Assembly (NCBI GenBank): GCA_002717365.1
Contig: PBDJ01000029.1
Coordinates: 40,418 to 104,417 of the forward strand
Reading direction: 5' to 3'
Length of the DNA stretch: 64,000 bases
DNA from: Acidimicrobiaceae bacterium
GTDB taxonomy: Bacteria > Actinomycetota > Acidimicrobiia > Acidimicrobiales > MedAcidi-G1
Shown here: positions 9,262 through 17,470 of the stretch, piece by piece
Position numbering within the stretch: position 1 is the first letter of the stretch
How the letters are laid out: each line of letters begins with the position of its first letter
Program-made: the position numbers and the translations under genes
The notes under the pieces: generated by a model
What the model was told of the DNA's origin: nothing
The model's input: the letters and a program-made list of their open reading frames with translations, nothing else
The model's database searches: none

Positions 9262-10463
9262 CCAGCGCCCTATTCCACGCCTTCGCTCCAGCCGCCAAAC
9301 CCGAAGCCGACTTCGTGAACATCGTTCGCGGCGAGGGTTCCCTCGTCTGGGACGACTCCGGGAAGGACTATGTCGATGGCCTGGGAAGCCTCTGGTACTG
9401 CCAGGTCGGGCATGGCCGGGCCGAGATCATCGACGCCGTCGCCGACCAGATGCGTCGGATTGAGGCTTACAACATCTTTGACCCGTTCACCAACGAACCG
9501 GCAGTCCGGGTGGCCGAGATGATCGTCGAGCGGTCCCCCCACCCGGACGGACGGGTGTTCCTCGGCTGTTCGGGATCAGAGGCCGTGGACTCCGCGCTCA
9601 AGATCGCCCGCCAGTACCACCAGAAGCGGGGCGACGCTGACCGTCAGGTCGTGGTGCGCCGCACTAACGGATACCACGGCACCAACTTTGGCGGTACGAG
9701 CGCCCAGGGCATCGCCCCCAACCGGGAGGGTTGGGGTGACCTGGTCCCCCACTTCGTGGAGGTTCCCCACGACGATCTTGAGGCGGCGGCCACGCTCTTT
9801 GCCGAGCAGGGCGAACGAATCGCCGCCGTGATTAGCGAGCCGGTCCAGGGTGCCGGAGGTGTGCACCCGCCGCCCGCCGGATACCTGGAGGGCCTGCGCC
9901 GCCTGTGTGACGACTATGGGGCGCTGCTCATCTTCGATGAGGTGATCTGTGGATTCGGTCGGACCGGAGAGTGGTTTGGGGCTCAGCACTACGGCGTCAC
10001 ACCGGACCTCATGACGTTCGCCAAGGCTGTGACTTCCGGCTACCTCCCGCTGTCGGGAGTGATCCTGTCGCGGAGGGTGTGCGAAGTGTTTGAGGAGCCG
10101 GGGTTCATCTTCCGGTCGGGCTACACGTACGCCGGTCATCAGGCCTCGTGTGCGGCAGGCATCGCCAACCTGCAACTCATGACCGATGAGGGCCTGGTGG
10201 GGCGGGCCAACCATGTCGGCGGTCAACTCCGCGGTGGGCTGGATGCGCTGATGGCCGACGGCCTGATCGAGTCGTGGCGGGGCACGGGTGCCGTCTATGC
10301 CGCCGAGCTGGGCCGGGACGCCATCCTGGTGCGCAACGAAATCCTGGCCAACGGGGTGATCGTGCGGCCCATCGGTACCTGCTTGGCTATCTGCCCGCCG
10401 CTGGTCATCACCGACGATGAGGTGGGCCGGATCGTCGACACCATGGCCGACGCCCTGCGCTAG
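9258..10463 (+). CDS. class-III aminotransferase
   Basis: PLP-dependent omega-aminotransferase of 401 residues. Key features are GCSGSEAVDSALK (phosphate cup), Asp227 in IFDEVICGFGR and the Schiff-base Lys256 in MTFAKAVTSGY. It is translationally coupled to the MFS gene by an ATGA overlap and lies in the same run as the ureohydrolase, so it probably transaminates the omega-amino acid or diamine released from the guanidino compound. Family members also act on beta-alanine, taurine, GABA or putrescine. Confidence 0.9.
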   Translation: MTSALFHAFAPAAKPEADFVNIVRGEGSLVWDDSGKDYVDGLGSLWYCQVGHGRAEIIDAVADQMRRIEAYNIFDPFTNEPAVRVAEMIVERSPHPDGRVFLGCSGSEAVDSALKIARQYHQKRGDADRQVVVRRTNGYHGTNFGGTSAQGIAPNREGWGDLVPHFVEVPHDDLEAAATLFAEQGERIAAVISEPVQGAGGVHPPPAGYLEGLRRLCDDYGALLIFDEVICGFGRTGEWFGAQHYGVTPDLMTFAKAVTSGYLPLSGVILSRRVCEVFEEPGFIFRSGYTYAGHQASCAAGIANLQLMTDEGLVGRANHVGGQLRGGLDALMADGLIESWRGTGAVYAAELGRDAILVRNEILANGVIVRPIGTCLAICPPLVITDDEVGRIVDTMADALR

Positions 10464-10470
10464 TTGAGAA

Positions 10471-10485
10471 GGCCAATCGGTGGCC
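10471..10485. terminator. possible bidirectional terminator hairpin
   Basis: GGCCA-ATCGG-TGGCC inverted repeat in the 30-bp gap between two convergent genes. The stem is only 5 bp and there is no T-run, so this is a weak call resting mainly on position. Confidence 0.3.
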
Positions 10486-10493
10486 GGCGTGGG

Positions 10494-10985
10494 TCAGCCC
10501 GTACCCCAGGAGAAGGTCAGTTTTTCCATCTTCAGGATCGGTGAAACCTCGGTGGAAGCCACGCCGTCGATCTGGAGGATCCGGTCGTTGACGAGGGTGA
10601 GAAGGGCGTCGTTGTCCGCGCAGAGAACCTCGGCCAAGACATCGAAGCGGCCGGCGGTGATCAGCACGTACTCGGCCTCCGCCAGGTCGGCCACGGTGGC
10701 AGCTACGGCCCGGACGTCGCCCGACACGGTGATACCCACCATTGCCTGGGTGGAGAGTCCCAGGCTGAGAGGGTCGGTGACGGCTACCACCTGCATGACT
10801 CCCCGATCGATCAGGCGGTTGACTCGCTGGCGCACCGCTGCCTGTGACATCCCGACCTTGGGTCCCAACTCGGCGTACGACATACGGCCGTTGACCTGCA
10901 ATTCGCTGATGATGGCCCGGTCGACGGCATCCAACGCGAACACCTCGCTCTGGTCCGAGCCGGCGGCTCCTGTCAACCTGTTCAC
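10494..10985 (-). CDS. Lrp/AsnC family transcriptional regulator
   Basis: A 163-residue Lrp/AsnC regulator. The N-terminal winged HTH runs LDAVDRAIISELQVNGRMS, then AELGPKVGMSQAAVRQRVNRL and IDRGVMQVV. A C-terminal RAM/AsnC ligand domain (residues ~75-150) contains AEAEYVLITAGRFDVLAEV. Its start overlaps the stop of the upstream class-III aminotransferase by 4 bp (ATGA), so it is co-translated with that enzyme. It probably senses the amino acid that the enzyme makes or uses and controls this operon and perhaps the convergent guanidino operon. Confidence 0.9.
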   Translation of the reverse strand: MNRLTGAAGSDQSEVFALDAVDRAIISELQVNGRMSYAELGPKVGMSQAAVRQRVNRLIDRGVMQVVAVTDPLSLGLSTQAMVGITVSGDVRAVAATVADLAEAEYVLITAGRFDVLAEVLCADNDALLTLVNDRILQIDGVASTEVSPILKMEKLTFSWGTG

Positions 10986-12349
10986 ATCCCCATCTCCGCC
11001 ATCGCTTCGGTAAGCGCCTGCCGGAGCTTGGCGTTGATCTCTTCGAACTCAGAGGGTCCGGCAACCAGCGGTGGCGAGAGTTGAATCACCGGCTCACCAC
11101 GGTCGTCGGCCCGGCAGATGAGGCCGATCTCCAGCAGGCGGTTGGACAAGAAGCCCCGTAGCAGGCGCTCTCGTTCATCGTCGGTGAACGAGACTCGGCC
11201 CTCGCGTTCTCGGACCAGTTCGATGCCGTAGAAGTACCCCGCCCCGCGAACATCGCCGACGATGGGCAGGTCGGCCAGATCATCTATAGCGGATCGGAAG
11301 GCCGCCTCGTTGGCCTGGACATGGTCCAAAATCTTCTCGTCGGCAAACACCTGCAAGTTGGCCAAGGCCACCGCACAACTCACCGGATGCCCGGCGAACG
11401 TGATGCCGTGCAGGAAGGAGTCACCAGTACCTACGAAGGGCTCGGCTACCCGGTCGCTGACCAGCATGGCTCCCAACGGCGAGTAGCCGGAGGTGAGGCC
11501 CTTGGCCGACGTGATCATGTCCGGCTGATAGCCGTAGCGCTCACAGCCGAACATGTGCCCTAGCCGTCCGTAGGCACAGATCACCTCGTCAGACACCAGT
11601 AGCACCCCATGCCGGTCGCAGATTTCACGCACCCGGGTGAAGTAGCCGGGGGGCGGCACAAAGCAGCCGCCGGCGTTCTGAACCGGCTCTAGGAACACGG
11701 CGGCCACCGTCTCCGGGCCCTCGCGAAGAATGGCCTCCTCGATGGCATCGGCGGCATGCAGGCTGCAGTGCGGATCGTCTTGGCAGGTCGGGCACCGATA
11801 GTGGTTGGTCTCTGGCACCTTGACGGCCCCGGGGACCAGCGGTTCGAAAACCGTCTTGATGGACTCCAGCCCGGTGATGGATAGGGCCCCCATGGTGGTG
11901 CCGTGGTAGGAGAGATTGCGGCTGATGACCTTTACCCGATCAGGCTGGCCGAGGAGTTTGAAGTACTGCCGGGCCAGCTTCCAGGCCGACTCGACGGCCT
12001 CCGAGCCTCCGGTAGTAAAGAACACGCGGTTTAGATCGCCCGGGGCGAGATCGGCCAGTTTCGCCGACAGCTCAATGGCCGTCGGGTGGCCGTAGGTCCA
12101 AATGGGAAAATAACCCAGTGTGGCCGCCTGATTGCCGGCCGCCCGGGCCAGTTCCGGGCGTCCGTGACCCAGTTGGCTGACGAACAGGCCTGCTAGGCCG
12201 TCGAGGTAGCGGTTGCCCTCTGCATCCCAGACATAGCACCCCTGACCCCGCTCGATCACCCGCGTACCGTCAACGTCGTTTTTCAGGACCGAGAAGTGTC
12301 CCCATAGGTGCTTCTCAGCCAACTCGGCCAGTCGCTGATGCTCTTTCAC
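10982..12349 (-). CDS. class-III aminotransferase with cysteine-cluster insert
   Basis: A 455-residue omega-aminotransferase: GGSEAVESAWK (phosphate cup), Asp254 in LVSDEVICAYGR, Schiff-base Lys283 in ITSAKGLTSGY. The N-terminus (LAEKHLWGHFS) is that of the taurine/beta-alanine/putrescine-pyruvate transaminase-like group. An insertion after residue 184 carries YRCPTCQDDPHCSLH, with three Cys and two His that could bind a metal or stabilise the dimer. The start is a GTG at 12349. It is followed by the overlapping Lrp gene. The exact amine donor is not known; taurine would be attractive given Xsc 36 kb away, but nothing here proves it. Confidence 0.88.
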   Translation of the reverse strand: MKEHQRLAELAEKHLWGHFSVLKNDVDGTRVIERGQGCYVWDAEGNRYLDGLAGLFVSQLGHGRPELARAAGNQAATLGYFPIWTYGHPTAIELSAKLADLAPGDLNRVFFTTGGSEAVESAWKLARQYFKLLGQPDRVKVISRNLSYHGTTMGALSITGLESIKTVFEPLVPGAVKVPETNHYRCPTCQDDPHCSLHAADAIEEAILREGPETVAAVFLEPVQNAGGCFVPPPGYFTRVREICDRHGVLLVSDEVICAYGRLGHMFGCERYGYQPDMITSAKGLTSGYSPLGAMLVSDRVAEPFVGTGDSFLHGITFAGHPVSCAVALANLQVFADEKILDHVQANEAAFRSAIDDLADLPIVGDVRGAGYFYGIELVREREGRVSFTDDERERLLRGFLSNRLLEIGLICRADDRGEPVIQLSPPLVAGPSEFEEINAKLRQALTEAMAEMGM

Positions 12350-12367
12350 GGTTCTTGATTCCTAAGA

Positions 12368-12556
12368 GTGGCTCATAGTCAATGTCACGTTGCGCAAACC
12401 CTTCCGGCCCACCGGACCCGGAAGTGGGAACCGGAGCCGCTGCGCTGGCTGGGCATCAACGCCGGGTTGTGGATGGCCGGCGGGGCCGACCGCTCCGAGG
12501 CCCGAACCGGCCGTCCGGCGAGACGCGTGGATTGGTTGAACCGGCTCCTGCATTAG
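12368..12556 (+). pseudogene. remnant: C-terminus of a DAO-type FAD oxidoreductase
   Basis: This 62-codon open stretch ends at TAG 12554-12556. Its residues TRKWEPEPLRWLGINAGL and then ADRSEARTGRPAR resemble the extreme C-terminus of actinobacterial DAO-family FAD oxidoreductases, where a PEPLRWLG-like segment and a basic tail follow the FAD domain. No FAD-binding or catalytic part precedes it; upstream is the divergent aminotransferase start. I read it as the surviving 3' end of a deleted gene. The similarity is recalled, not computed. Confidence 0.4.
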
Positions 12557-12606
12557 TCAACTCGGCCTGCCACCTCCGTCCCGTTAACCGTGACAGAGAC
12601 CTCCAT
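12553..12606 (-). pseudogene. remnant: N-terminus of a CoxS/XDH-type 2Fe-2S protein
   Basis: The ATG at 12606 is preceded by a good GGGGG ribosome site and reads MEVSVTVNGTEVAGRVD before a stop at 12553-12555. VTVNGTEV...VD is the first beta-hairpin of the small ferredoxin subunit of molybdenum hydroxylases (CoxS, XdhC-like), which normally continues with PRTLLVDFLR. Coding is cut exactly where the opposite-strand FAD-oxidoreductase remnant ends, so the two fragments abut at about 12556. The rest of the gap (12607-12723) shows nothing else I can name. Short match, so tentative. Confidence 0.33.
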
Positions 12607-12723
12607 CACCAAACCCCCTTGGTTCTCCGGTCGGGCTACCACCTCATCGTCGAGGAAGTTCCCCGGTCCCGTCTAGACCTCCGATGGTCGCGCACTGAGA
12701 GCTGATCCGCCAGCGGAACCGGA

Positions 12724-12978
12724 CTAGGCCTGTTGCAAATAGGCCACCAGTTGGTCGGGTGGTGGGTTGGTGTAGACAGCACCGTCCACCACTACGGTCG
12801 GTACCGTCTCGGCCCCATTGTTGACGGTTCGAACAAAGGCGGCCGCCTCCGGGTCATCCCAGATGTTGCGGAGTGTGGCCCGGATGCCGACCACCTCCAA
12901 GGCCTCCAGTAGCCGCTGGCAGAACCCGCAGAGGGGGCGCCAGTAGATGACGAGACCTTCGTCAACCGGTTCGGTCAT
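12724..12978 (-). CDS. mycoredoxin/glutaredoxin-like protein
   Basis: An 84-residue thioredoxin-fold protein with the redox motif Cys17-Gly-Phe-Cys20 (WRPLCGFC), cis-Pro60 in ETVPTVVVDG, and a C-terminal helix. The size and motif are those of actinobacterial mycoredoxin-1, which reduces mycothiol mixed disulfides in the cytoplasm. It overlaps the stop of a TetR regulator by 4 bp (ATGA) and is probably made from the same mRNA, which is an uncommon pairing. Confidence 0.88.
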   Translation of the reverse strand: MTEPVDEGLVIYWRPLCGFCQRLLEALEVVGIRATLRNIWDDPEAAAFVRTVNNGAETVPTVVVDGAVYTNPPPDQLVAYLQQA

Positions 12979-13601
12979 GGAATCGGCATTTCGGATGCAA
13001 GGACGGCCAACAGTGCTTCGGTCAGATGGTCGACCAACCGTTCGCGTCGAGCCGAGCCGAGTAGTACCGGGTTGTTGACGCCTTGGCCGATGACCAAAAC
13101 CACGTCCACCAGTTCGTCGAGGTCCCCGTCGGTGATCCGACCGGCGGCTTGTCCCCGCTCAATGAACTGCCGGCTGGCATCCCGGGCCTCGGACTCGTGC
13201 CGGCGATAGGCCTCGCGGAGCAGACGGTTCTCCGGTAGGCGGGCCAAGGCGGCCCGCATCACCAACGCCTCCTCGGCGAATACGGTGGCCAGGCCGTCGA
13301 CTAGGGATCGCAGGGTGGATTCCAGCCCGTGGTCCAGAAGGTGGTCGGCGGTCAGAGGTCCGGTACTGGCAGCGACCACCCGGTCCAACACCTGGTCAAA
13401 GGCGGCAACCAGCAGGCCATCTCGGCCGTCCGGGAAGCGGTTGTAGATAGTGGCCACGCTGACCCCGGCGTCGGACGCCACCTGTTCGGCCGTGAAGGCT
13501 CCGTCGGCCCGTAGACGCCGCACGGTGGCCTCGACCAGGACCTGCCGGGTGCGCTCCGACCGGCCGATCGGCGGAGTCATCTCGATGGTCGACATTTTCA
13601 T
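12975..13601 (-). CDS. TetR/AcrR family transcriptional regulator
   Basis: A 208-residue TetR-type repressor. The N-terminal HTH spans residues ~15-60 (TRQVLVEATVRRLRADGAFT, EQVASDAGVSVATIYNRF) and is followed by an all-helical ligand domain. It is divergent from the acyl-CoA-dehydrogenase-like operon across a 60-bp, strikingly AT-rich region with two inverted repeats. It is therefore a good candidate repressor of both itself and the 13.7-18.4 kb operon, probably responding to an acyl or aromatic ligand. The ATG at 13601 could be replaced by the one at 13595. Confidence 0.9.
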   Translation of the reverse strand: MKMSTIEMTPPIGRSERTRQVLVEATVRRLRADGAFTAEQVASDAGVSVATIYNRFPDGRDGLLVAAFDQVLDRVVAASTGPLTADHLLDHGLESTLRSLVDGLATVFAEEALVMRAALARLPENRLLREAYRRHESEARDASRQFIERGQAAGRITDGDLDELVDVVLVIGQGVNNPVLLGSARRERLVDHLTEALLAVLASEMPIP

Positions 13602-13605
13602 AACT

Positions 13606-13652
13606 CTATACTAGTTATAGTTCTATTTGCTATTTCTAGAAGTATATTCTAG
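13606..13652. promoter_or_regulatory. AT-rich divergent promoter with two candidate TetR operators
   Basis: Within otherwise GC-rich DNA, the gap between the TetR gene and the divergent operon is mostly A and T. It holds a perfect palindrome CTAGAA-GTATA-TTCTAG at 13636-13652 and an imperfect one, CTATACTAGTTATAG, at 13606-13620. Both share CTA(T/G)A half-sites spaced as expected for TetR dimers. Neither flanking start has a clear Shine-Dalgarno, so leaderless transcripts are possible. Confidence 0.55.
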
Positions 13653-13661
13653 TTTTTTCCC

Positions 13662-14813
13662 ATGTCTGACCTACTCCAACGTGCCCGTGCCCTCGGACCA
13701 TCGCTCGCCGACCGTTCTGAACGCATCGAAGCCAACCGCACGCTGCCCGACGACGTCGTGGCCGACCTCACCAATGCCGGGTTGTTTCGACTGCTGACTC
13801 CCACCCACTTGGGCGGGCCAGAACTGGACGTAGCAACGGCCATCGACGTCATCGCCGAGGTGGCACGCCACGACGGCGCGGCCGGATGGTGTGTGATGAT
13901 CGCCGGCACCACCTCGCTCCAGGCCGGCTTCCTCCCTCTCGATGTGGCCACCCTGATCTTCGGCCCGACTGACTCGTGCGTTGGTGGCTACGCCGCGCCG
14001 GTCGGACGGGCAGTCGCTGTCGACGGTGGACTCCGGGTGACCGGGACATGGGCCTGGGGGTCCGGGACGCACCACTGCACCTGGATCGGCGGCGGAACCC
14101 GGATCGTCGACTCTGCCGGAACACCCACCAAGCGGGACGACGGCCTGTTCGCACCGTTCGTCTTCTTTGACCCGGACGACGTGGAACTCCTCGACACCTG
14201 GCACGTCACCGGACTGGCGGGCAGCGGGTCGACCGACTATCAGGTCGACGGCGCGTTCGTCCCCGAGGGCCGATGGCTACAGCTCCCCACCGCCGTCCCC
14301 CGCTTGGACGGCCCGCAATGGCGATTCCCCTTCTACGGAATGCTGGCCGCCGGAGTCGCCGCGGTGGCTATCGGTCTACTGAACGGCGCCGTAGACCGGT
14401 TCGCAGAAATTGCCGTGGACAAGAAGCCCGAGGGTTCCGGTCGTACTCTCTCCGAACGGGCCTCCGGCCAGACCGTGCTGTCCAGCACCGAGGCCACCGC
14501 CCGCTCCTCCTTAGCCTTTCTCCACGACGTACTGGGCGAAGCCTGGGAGACCGCCCGGGCTGGCGACCCCCTCACCGTCGAGCATCGTCGCAGCCTGCGA
14601 CTGGCCGCCTGCGACACAGCCCAGCGGTGTGCCGATGCCCTGGGACGCCTGCAACGAGAGGCGGGCGGCAGCGCTGTCTACCTCCGCGAACCCCTTCAGC
14701 GTATGGTTCGGGATGGTCAGGTGGCCGCCACCCACGCCATGGTGGCTCCCCGCATCCATGAGCTGACCGGCCGGCTCCGGCTCGGCCTGGACACCGACAC
14801 CACACTTCTCTAA
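13662..14813 (+). CDS. acyl-CoA dehydrogenase superfamily flavoenzyme (HsaA/class D hydroxylase-like)
   Basis: A 383-residue protein of the acyl-CoA dehydrogenase fold. The N-terminal helices contain ANRTLPDDVVADLTNAGLFRLLTP, then AARHDGAAGWCVMIAGTT-like helices, a beta barrel (VTGTWAWGSGTHH), and a C-terminal four-helix bundle. The segment LFRLLTPTHLGG and the C-terminal type-2 domain point to the flavin-dependent monooxygenase/desulfurase-like branch (HsaA, DszC, HpaB-like) more than to beta-oxidation. First gene of an operon with two ACAD/ECH enzymes, under the divergent TetR. The substrate is unknown. Confidence 0.8.
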   Translation: MSDLLQRARALGPSLADRSERIEANRTLPDDVVADLTNAGLFRLLTPTHLGGPELDVATAIDVIAEVARHDGAAGWCVMIAGTTSLQAGFLPLDVATLIFGPTDSCVGGYAAPVGRAVAVDGGLRVTGTWAWGSGTHHCTWIGGGTRIVDSAGTPTKRDDGLFAPFVFFDPDDVELLDTWHVTGLAGSGSTDYQVDGAFVPEGRWLQLPTAVPRLDGPQWRFPFYGMLAAGVAAVAIGLLNGAVDRFAEIAVDKKPEGSGRTLSERASGQTVLSSTEATARSSLAFLHDVLGEAWETARAGDPLTVEHRRSLRLAACDTAQRCADALGRLQREAGGSAVYLREPLQRMVRDGQVAATHAMVAPRIHELTGRLRLGLDTDTTLL

Positions 14814-14836
14814 TCAGTGCAGGAGACTGTCCGACC

Positions 14837-15955
14837 ATGGACTTCACCCTCCCCCCGGACGACGACCCCCGTCGGGTCGAAGTCCGGGCTTGGCTAGCCG
14901 ACCATCCCGAGCCCACCCGTAAGGACCTGGCCGAGGGTGGATTCGTCGCCCCCCACTGGCCCCGCCCATGGGGTCGGGACGCCGATCCGGAAACCCAGTT
15001 GGTTATCGATGACGAATTTCGAGCTGCCGGCCTGCGGCTGCCCGGCGCCTCCATCGGCGTGGGCTGGGCCGGACCGACAATCCTCGCTGGTGGCACCGAG
15101 GAACAGAAGGCCCGCTTCCTGCCCCCCATGCTCGATGACACTGAGGGCTGGTGCCAGTTGTTCAGCGAACCCGAGGCGGGTTCGGACCTCGCCTCCCTGC
15201 GTACCCGGGCCGTGCGCGACGGCGACGTGTACGTGGTCAACGGCTCCAAGATCTGGTCCACCCGAGCCGATGTCACCGACTGGGGAATCCTCCTAGCCCG
15301 GACAGCCGACGAGGGTCCGCCCCAGAAGTGCATCTCCTATTTCCTGCTTGACATGGCCACGCCAGGAATCGAGGTCCGCCCCATCATCGAGATGACCGGT
15401 GGACGTCACTTCAACGAGACGTTTCTGACCGAAGTCCGAATCCCGGCCGGAAACATGGTCGGCACAGAGAACGAGGGCTGGAGGCTAGCCAAGGTCACTC
15501 TGGCCAACGAACGAGTTTCCCTGTCAGAGGGCGGGGTCCTCTGGGGACGGGGCCCTGCCGACCCGGCGGTGCTCGACCGGCTCCGGTCCTTCGCCTGCTC
15601 CGATCCGGTCCTGCGTCAACGCATCGCCGACCTCTATACCGAAATGGTGATCCTGCGACTTCTAAACCGTCGGATCATGAGCGCCAAGGTCACGGGTGGA
15701 GACCCCGGCCCCCTGTCCTCGGTCCGCAAGGCCATAGGCGACAAACACGGCCAGAAGGCCATGGCGCTGGTGAAGGACCTCGAGGGCCCGTCGACCATGC
15801 TGGACGGAAACTACCCCTACGAGGAGCACGAAGACCCCTGGGCCTGGGGGCACTACTTCTCCCGAGCCTTGACAATCGGAGGCGGCACCAGTGAGGTACA
15901 GCGCAACATCATCGGTGAGCGGCTACTTGGGCTTCCCCGGGAACCCCGGCCGTGA
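14837..15955 (+). CDS. acyl-CoA dehydrogenase
   Basis: A 372-residue FAD acyl-CoA dehydrogenase. Characteristic parts are QLFSEPEAGSDLASL (substrate and flavin contact), VNGSKIWSTRADVTDWGILLAR, and the C-terminal TIGGGTSEVQRNIIGERLLGLPR. It has AGGAG upstream of the ATG at 14837 and lies 23 bp after the preceding flavoprotein. The first 30 residues are shorter than in classical members (it begins at the first helix). It probably desaturates an acyl-CoA in the same pathway as the downstream enoyl-CoA hydratase. Confidence 0.9.
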   Translation: MDFTLPPDDDPRRVEVRAWLADHPEPTRKDLAEGGFVAPHWPRPWGRDADPETQLVIDDEFRAAGLRLPGASIGVGWAGPTILAGGTEEQKARFLPPMLDDTEGWCQLFSEPEAGSDLASLRTRAVRDGDVYVVNGSKIWSTRADVTDWGILLARTADEGPPQKCISYFLLDMATPGIEVRPIIEMTGGRHFNETFLTEVRIPAGNMVGTENEGWRLAKVTLANERVSLSEGGVLWGRGPADPAVLDRLRSFACSDPVLRQRIADLYTEMVILRLLNRRIMSAKVTGGDPGPLSSVRKAIGDKHGQKAMALVKDLEGPSTMLDGNYPYEEHEDPWAWGHYFSRALTIGGGTSEVQRNIIGERLLGLPREPRP

Positions 15956-15972
15956 ACCCCGGAGAGGATGAC

Positions 15973-16764
15973 ATGGCCGATTTCGAGTACCTGCGGTTCG
16001 ACCGGGACGGCGACGTCCTCGTGGTGACGGTGGACAAGCCGGACGACGACCTCAACAAGGTTGACGCCCAGATGCACCACGAGCTGACCCACCTGTTCCA
16101 GCGCCTACGCGACGAACGCCAAGCCCGAGCCGTACTACTGGCTGGTACCGAGCGGGCCTTCACGGCGGGCGGCGACTTCGCCTGGTTCCCCCGCTTCTCT
16201 GAGCCCGGCTACGCCTCCGAGGTTCGCCTGGACGGCAAGTCCATCGTTTGGAACATGCTGGACGTCCACCTACCCATCGTGTGCGCAGTCACTGGCCACG
16301 CCATGGGGCTCGGGGCCAGCATTGCCCTGCTGGCCGACCTAACCGTCATGTCCGAGACGGCCAGGCTTGGCGATCCCCACGTGAAAGTCGGAATCGTGGC
16401 CGGCGACGGCGGCACCGTGGCCTGGCCGCTGGCCGTCGGCCCTCAACTGGCCAAGCGGTACCTCCTGACTGGAGATCCGGTAACGGCCGCCGACGCCGTG
16501 TCGATGGGCCTCATCGTAGAGGCGGCCCCCGACCCCGAGGCGTGCGTGGCCGCCGGCCTGGCCTGGGCCCAACGCCTAGCCGCCGGAGCCCCGCAAGCCG
16601 TCCAGTTCACCAAGCAGGCAGTAAACGCCTGGATCAAGCAGACCTGTGGCACGGCCTTCGACCTGTCCACGGCCCTAGAGACCGTGACCTTTGCGTCCGA
16701 AGACTTCACCGAGGCCCTAGCCGCCCTGACCGAGAAGCGCGAACCCCGGTTCACCGGCAAGTAG
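15973..16764 (+). CDS. enoyl-CoA hydratase/isomerase family protein
   Basis: A crotonase-fold protein of 263 residues. The oxyanion-hole segments are ERAFTAGGDFAWF and GHAMGLGASIALLADLTV, and the second active-site region is GDPHVKVGIVAGDGG. The ATG at 15973 is preferred to the GTG at 15952 because GGAGAGG sits 5 bp ahead of it. It follows the acyl-CoA dehydrogenase gene directly and likely hydrates its product. In the second acidic position Asp replaces the usual Glu (VAGDGG), so isomerase or hydrolase activity is also possible. Confidence 0.88.
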   Translation: MADFEYLRFDRDGDVLVVTVDKPDDDLNKVDAQMHHELTHLFQRLRDERQARAVLLAGTERAFTAGGDFAWFPRFSEPGYASEVRLDGKSIVWNMLDVHLPIVCAVTGHAMGLGASIALLADLTVMSETARLGDPHVKVGIVAGDGGTVAWPLAVGPQLAKRYLLTGDPVTAADAVSMGLIVEAAPDPEACVAAGLAWAQRLAAGAPQAVQFTKQAVNAWIKQTCGTAFDLSTALETVTFASEDFTEALAALTEKREPRFTGK

Positions 16765-16787
16765 ACGGATCTCTGAGGAGGAAAGGC

Positions 16788-17441
16788 ATGGGATACAGGA
16801 CGGGCGGCACCCGCGGCAACGAGATCGGACTACTCGACGGCCTAATGACCAACCGGGCCATGCGCCGGTATACCGATAAACCGGTCAGCGACGACGACGT
16901 CTGGACGTGCCTGCAGGCCGCCGTCCAAGCTCCCAGTGGGGGAAACATCCAGCCCTATCAGTTCATGGTTGTCCGCGACCCCAACCTGCGACTCGGCCTA
17001 GCCGAGATCTACCGGCGGGGCTGGGCCCGCTATGAGCCGGTCATCGCCCCGACCGAGTTTCCCAACGACGCCGTTCGCGAGGGCTGGGAGCGCAACAACC
17101 GGGCCACAGTCCACTTGGCCCAGAATCTGGAGCACGTGCCGGTCCTCGTGCTACTACTCATGCCGTCCATCGACATGACAGTCCATGACGAAGAGGGTCC
17201 CATGCCGGTCGGACCTACCCACGCCTCGGTGTACCCGGCCATCCAGAACTTCATGCTGGCGGCTCGTTCGCTCAACCTGGGAACGGCCATGACGACCCTG
17301 CATCGCATCTACGAGGATGAGGTGCGGGACCTTCTGGGAATCCCCGAGCGCTACGAGGTGCTGGCTTTGCTACCCCTCGGCCACCCAACCGGGAAGTGGG
17401 GCGTGGCTCCCCGACACCGCGGCGCCGAGAAAATCACCTAG
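16788..17441 (+). CDS. nitroreductase family protein
   Basis: A 217-residue FMN-dependent nitroreductase-fold protein. LMTNRAMRRYTDKPVSDDDVWTCLQAA is the N-terminal signature, APSGGNIQPYQFMVV the FMN-binding loop, and ALLPLGHPTGKWG the C-terminal signature. GAGGAGGAAAGG precedes the ATG at 16788. It is fourth in the TetR-facing operon and could reduce a nitro, enone or flavin substrate of the pathway. Confidence 0.88.
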   Translation: MGYRTGGTRGNEIGLLDGLMTNRAMRRYTDKPVSDDDVWTCLQAAVQAPSGGNIQPYQFMVVRDPNLRLGLAEIYRRGWARYEPVIAPTEFPNDAVREGWERNNRATVHLAQNLEHVPVLVLLLMPSIDMTVHDEEGPMPVGPTHASVYPAIQNFMLAARSLNLGTAMTTLHRIYEDEVRDLLGIPERYEVLALLPLGHPTGKWGVAPRHRGAEKIT

Positions 17442-17470
17442 TGGGACCGGTTCGGAGAGAAGCGAACGCC

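Noticed and set aside
12382..12705. 107-codon plus-strand frame across the gap upstream of the aminotransferase
   Set aside because: Low-complexity Pro/Arg/Gly composition and no family resemblance; it overlaps the better-supported remnants in another frame and on the other strand.
14572..15333. 253-codon minus-strand frame
   Set aside because: Antisense to two acyl-CoA dehydrogenase genes with strong homology; composition is Ser/Arg/Gly-rich.
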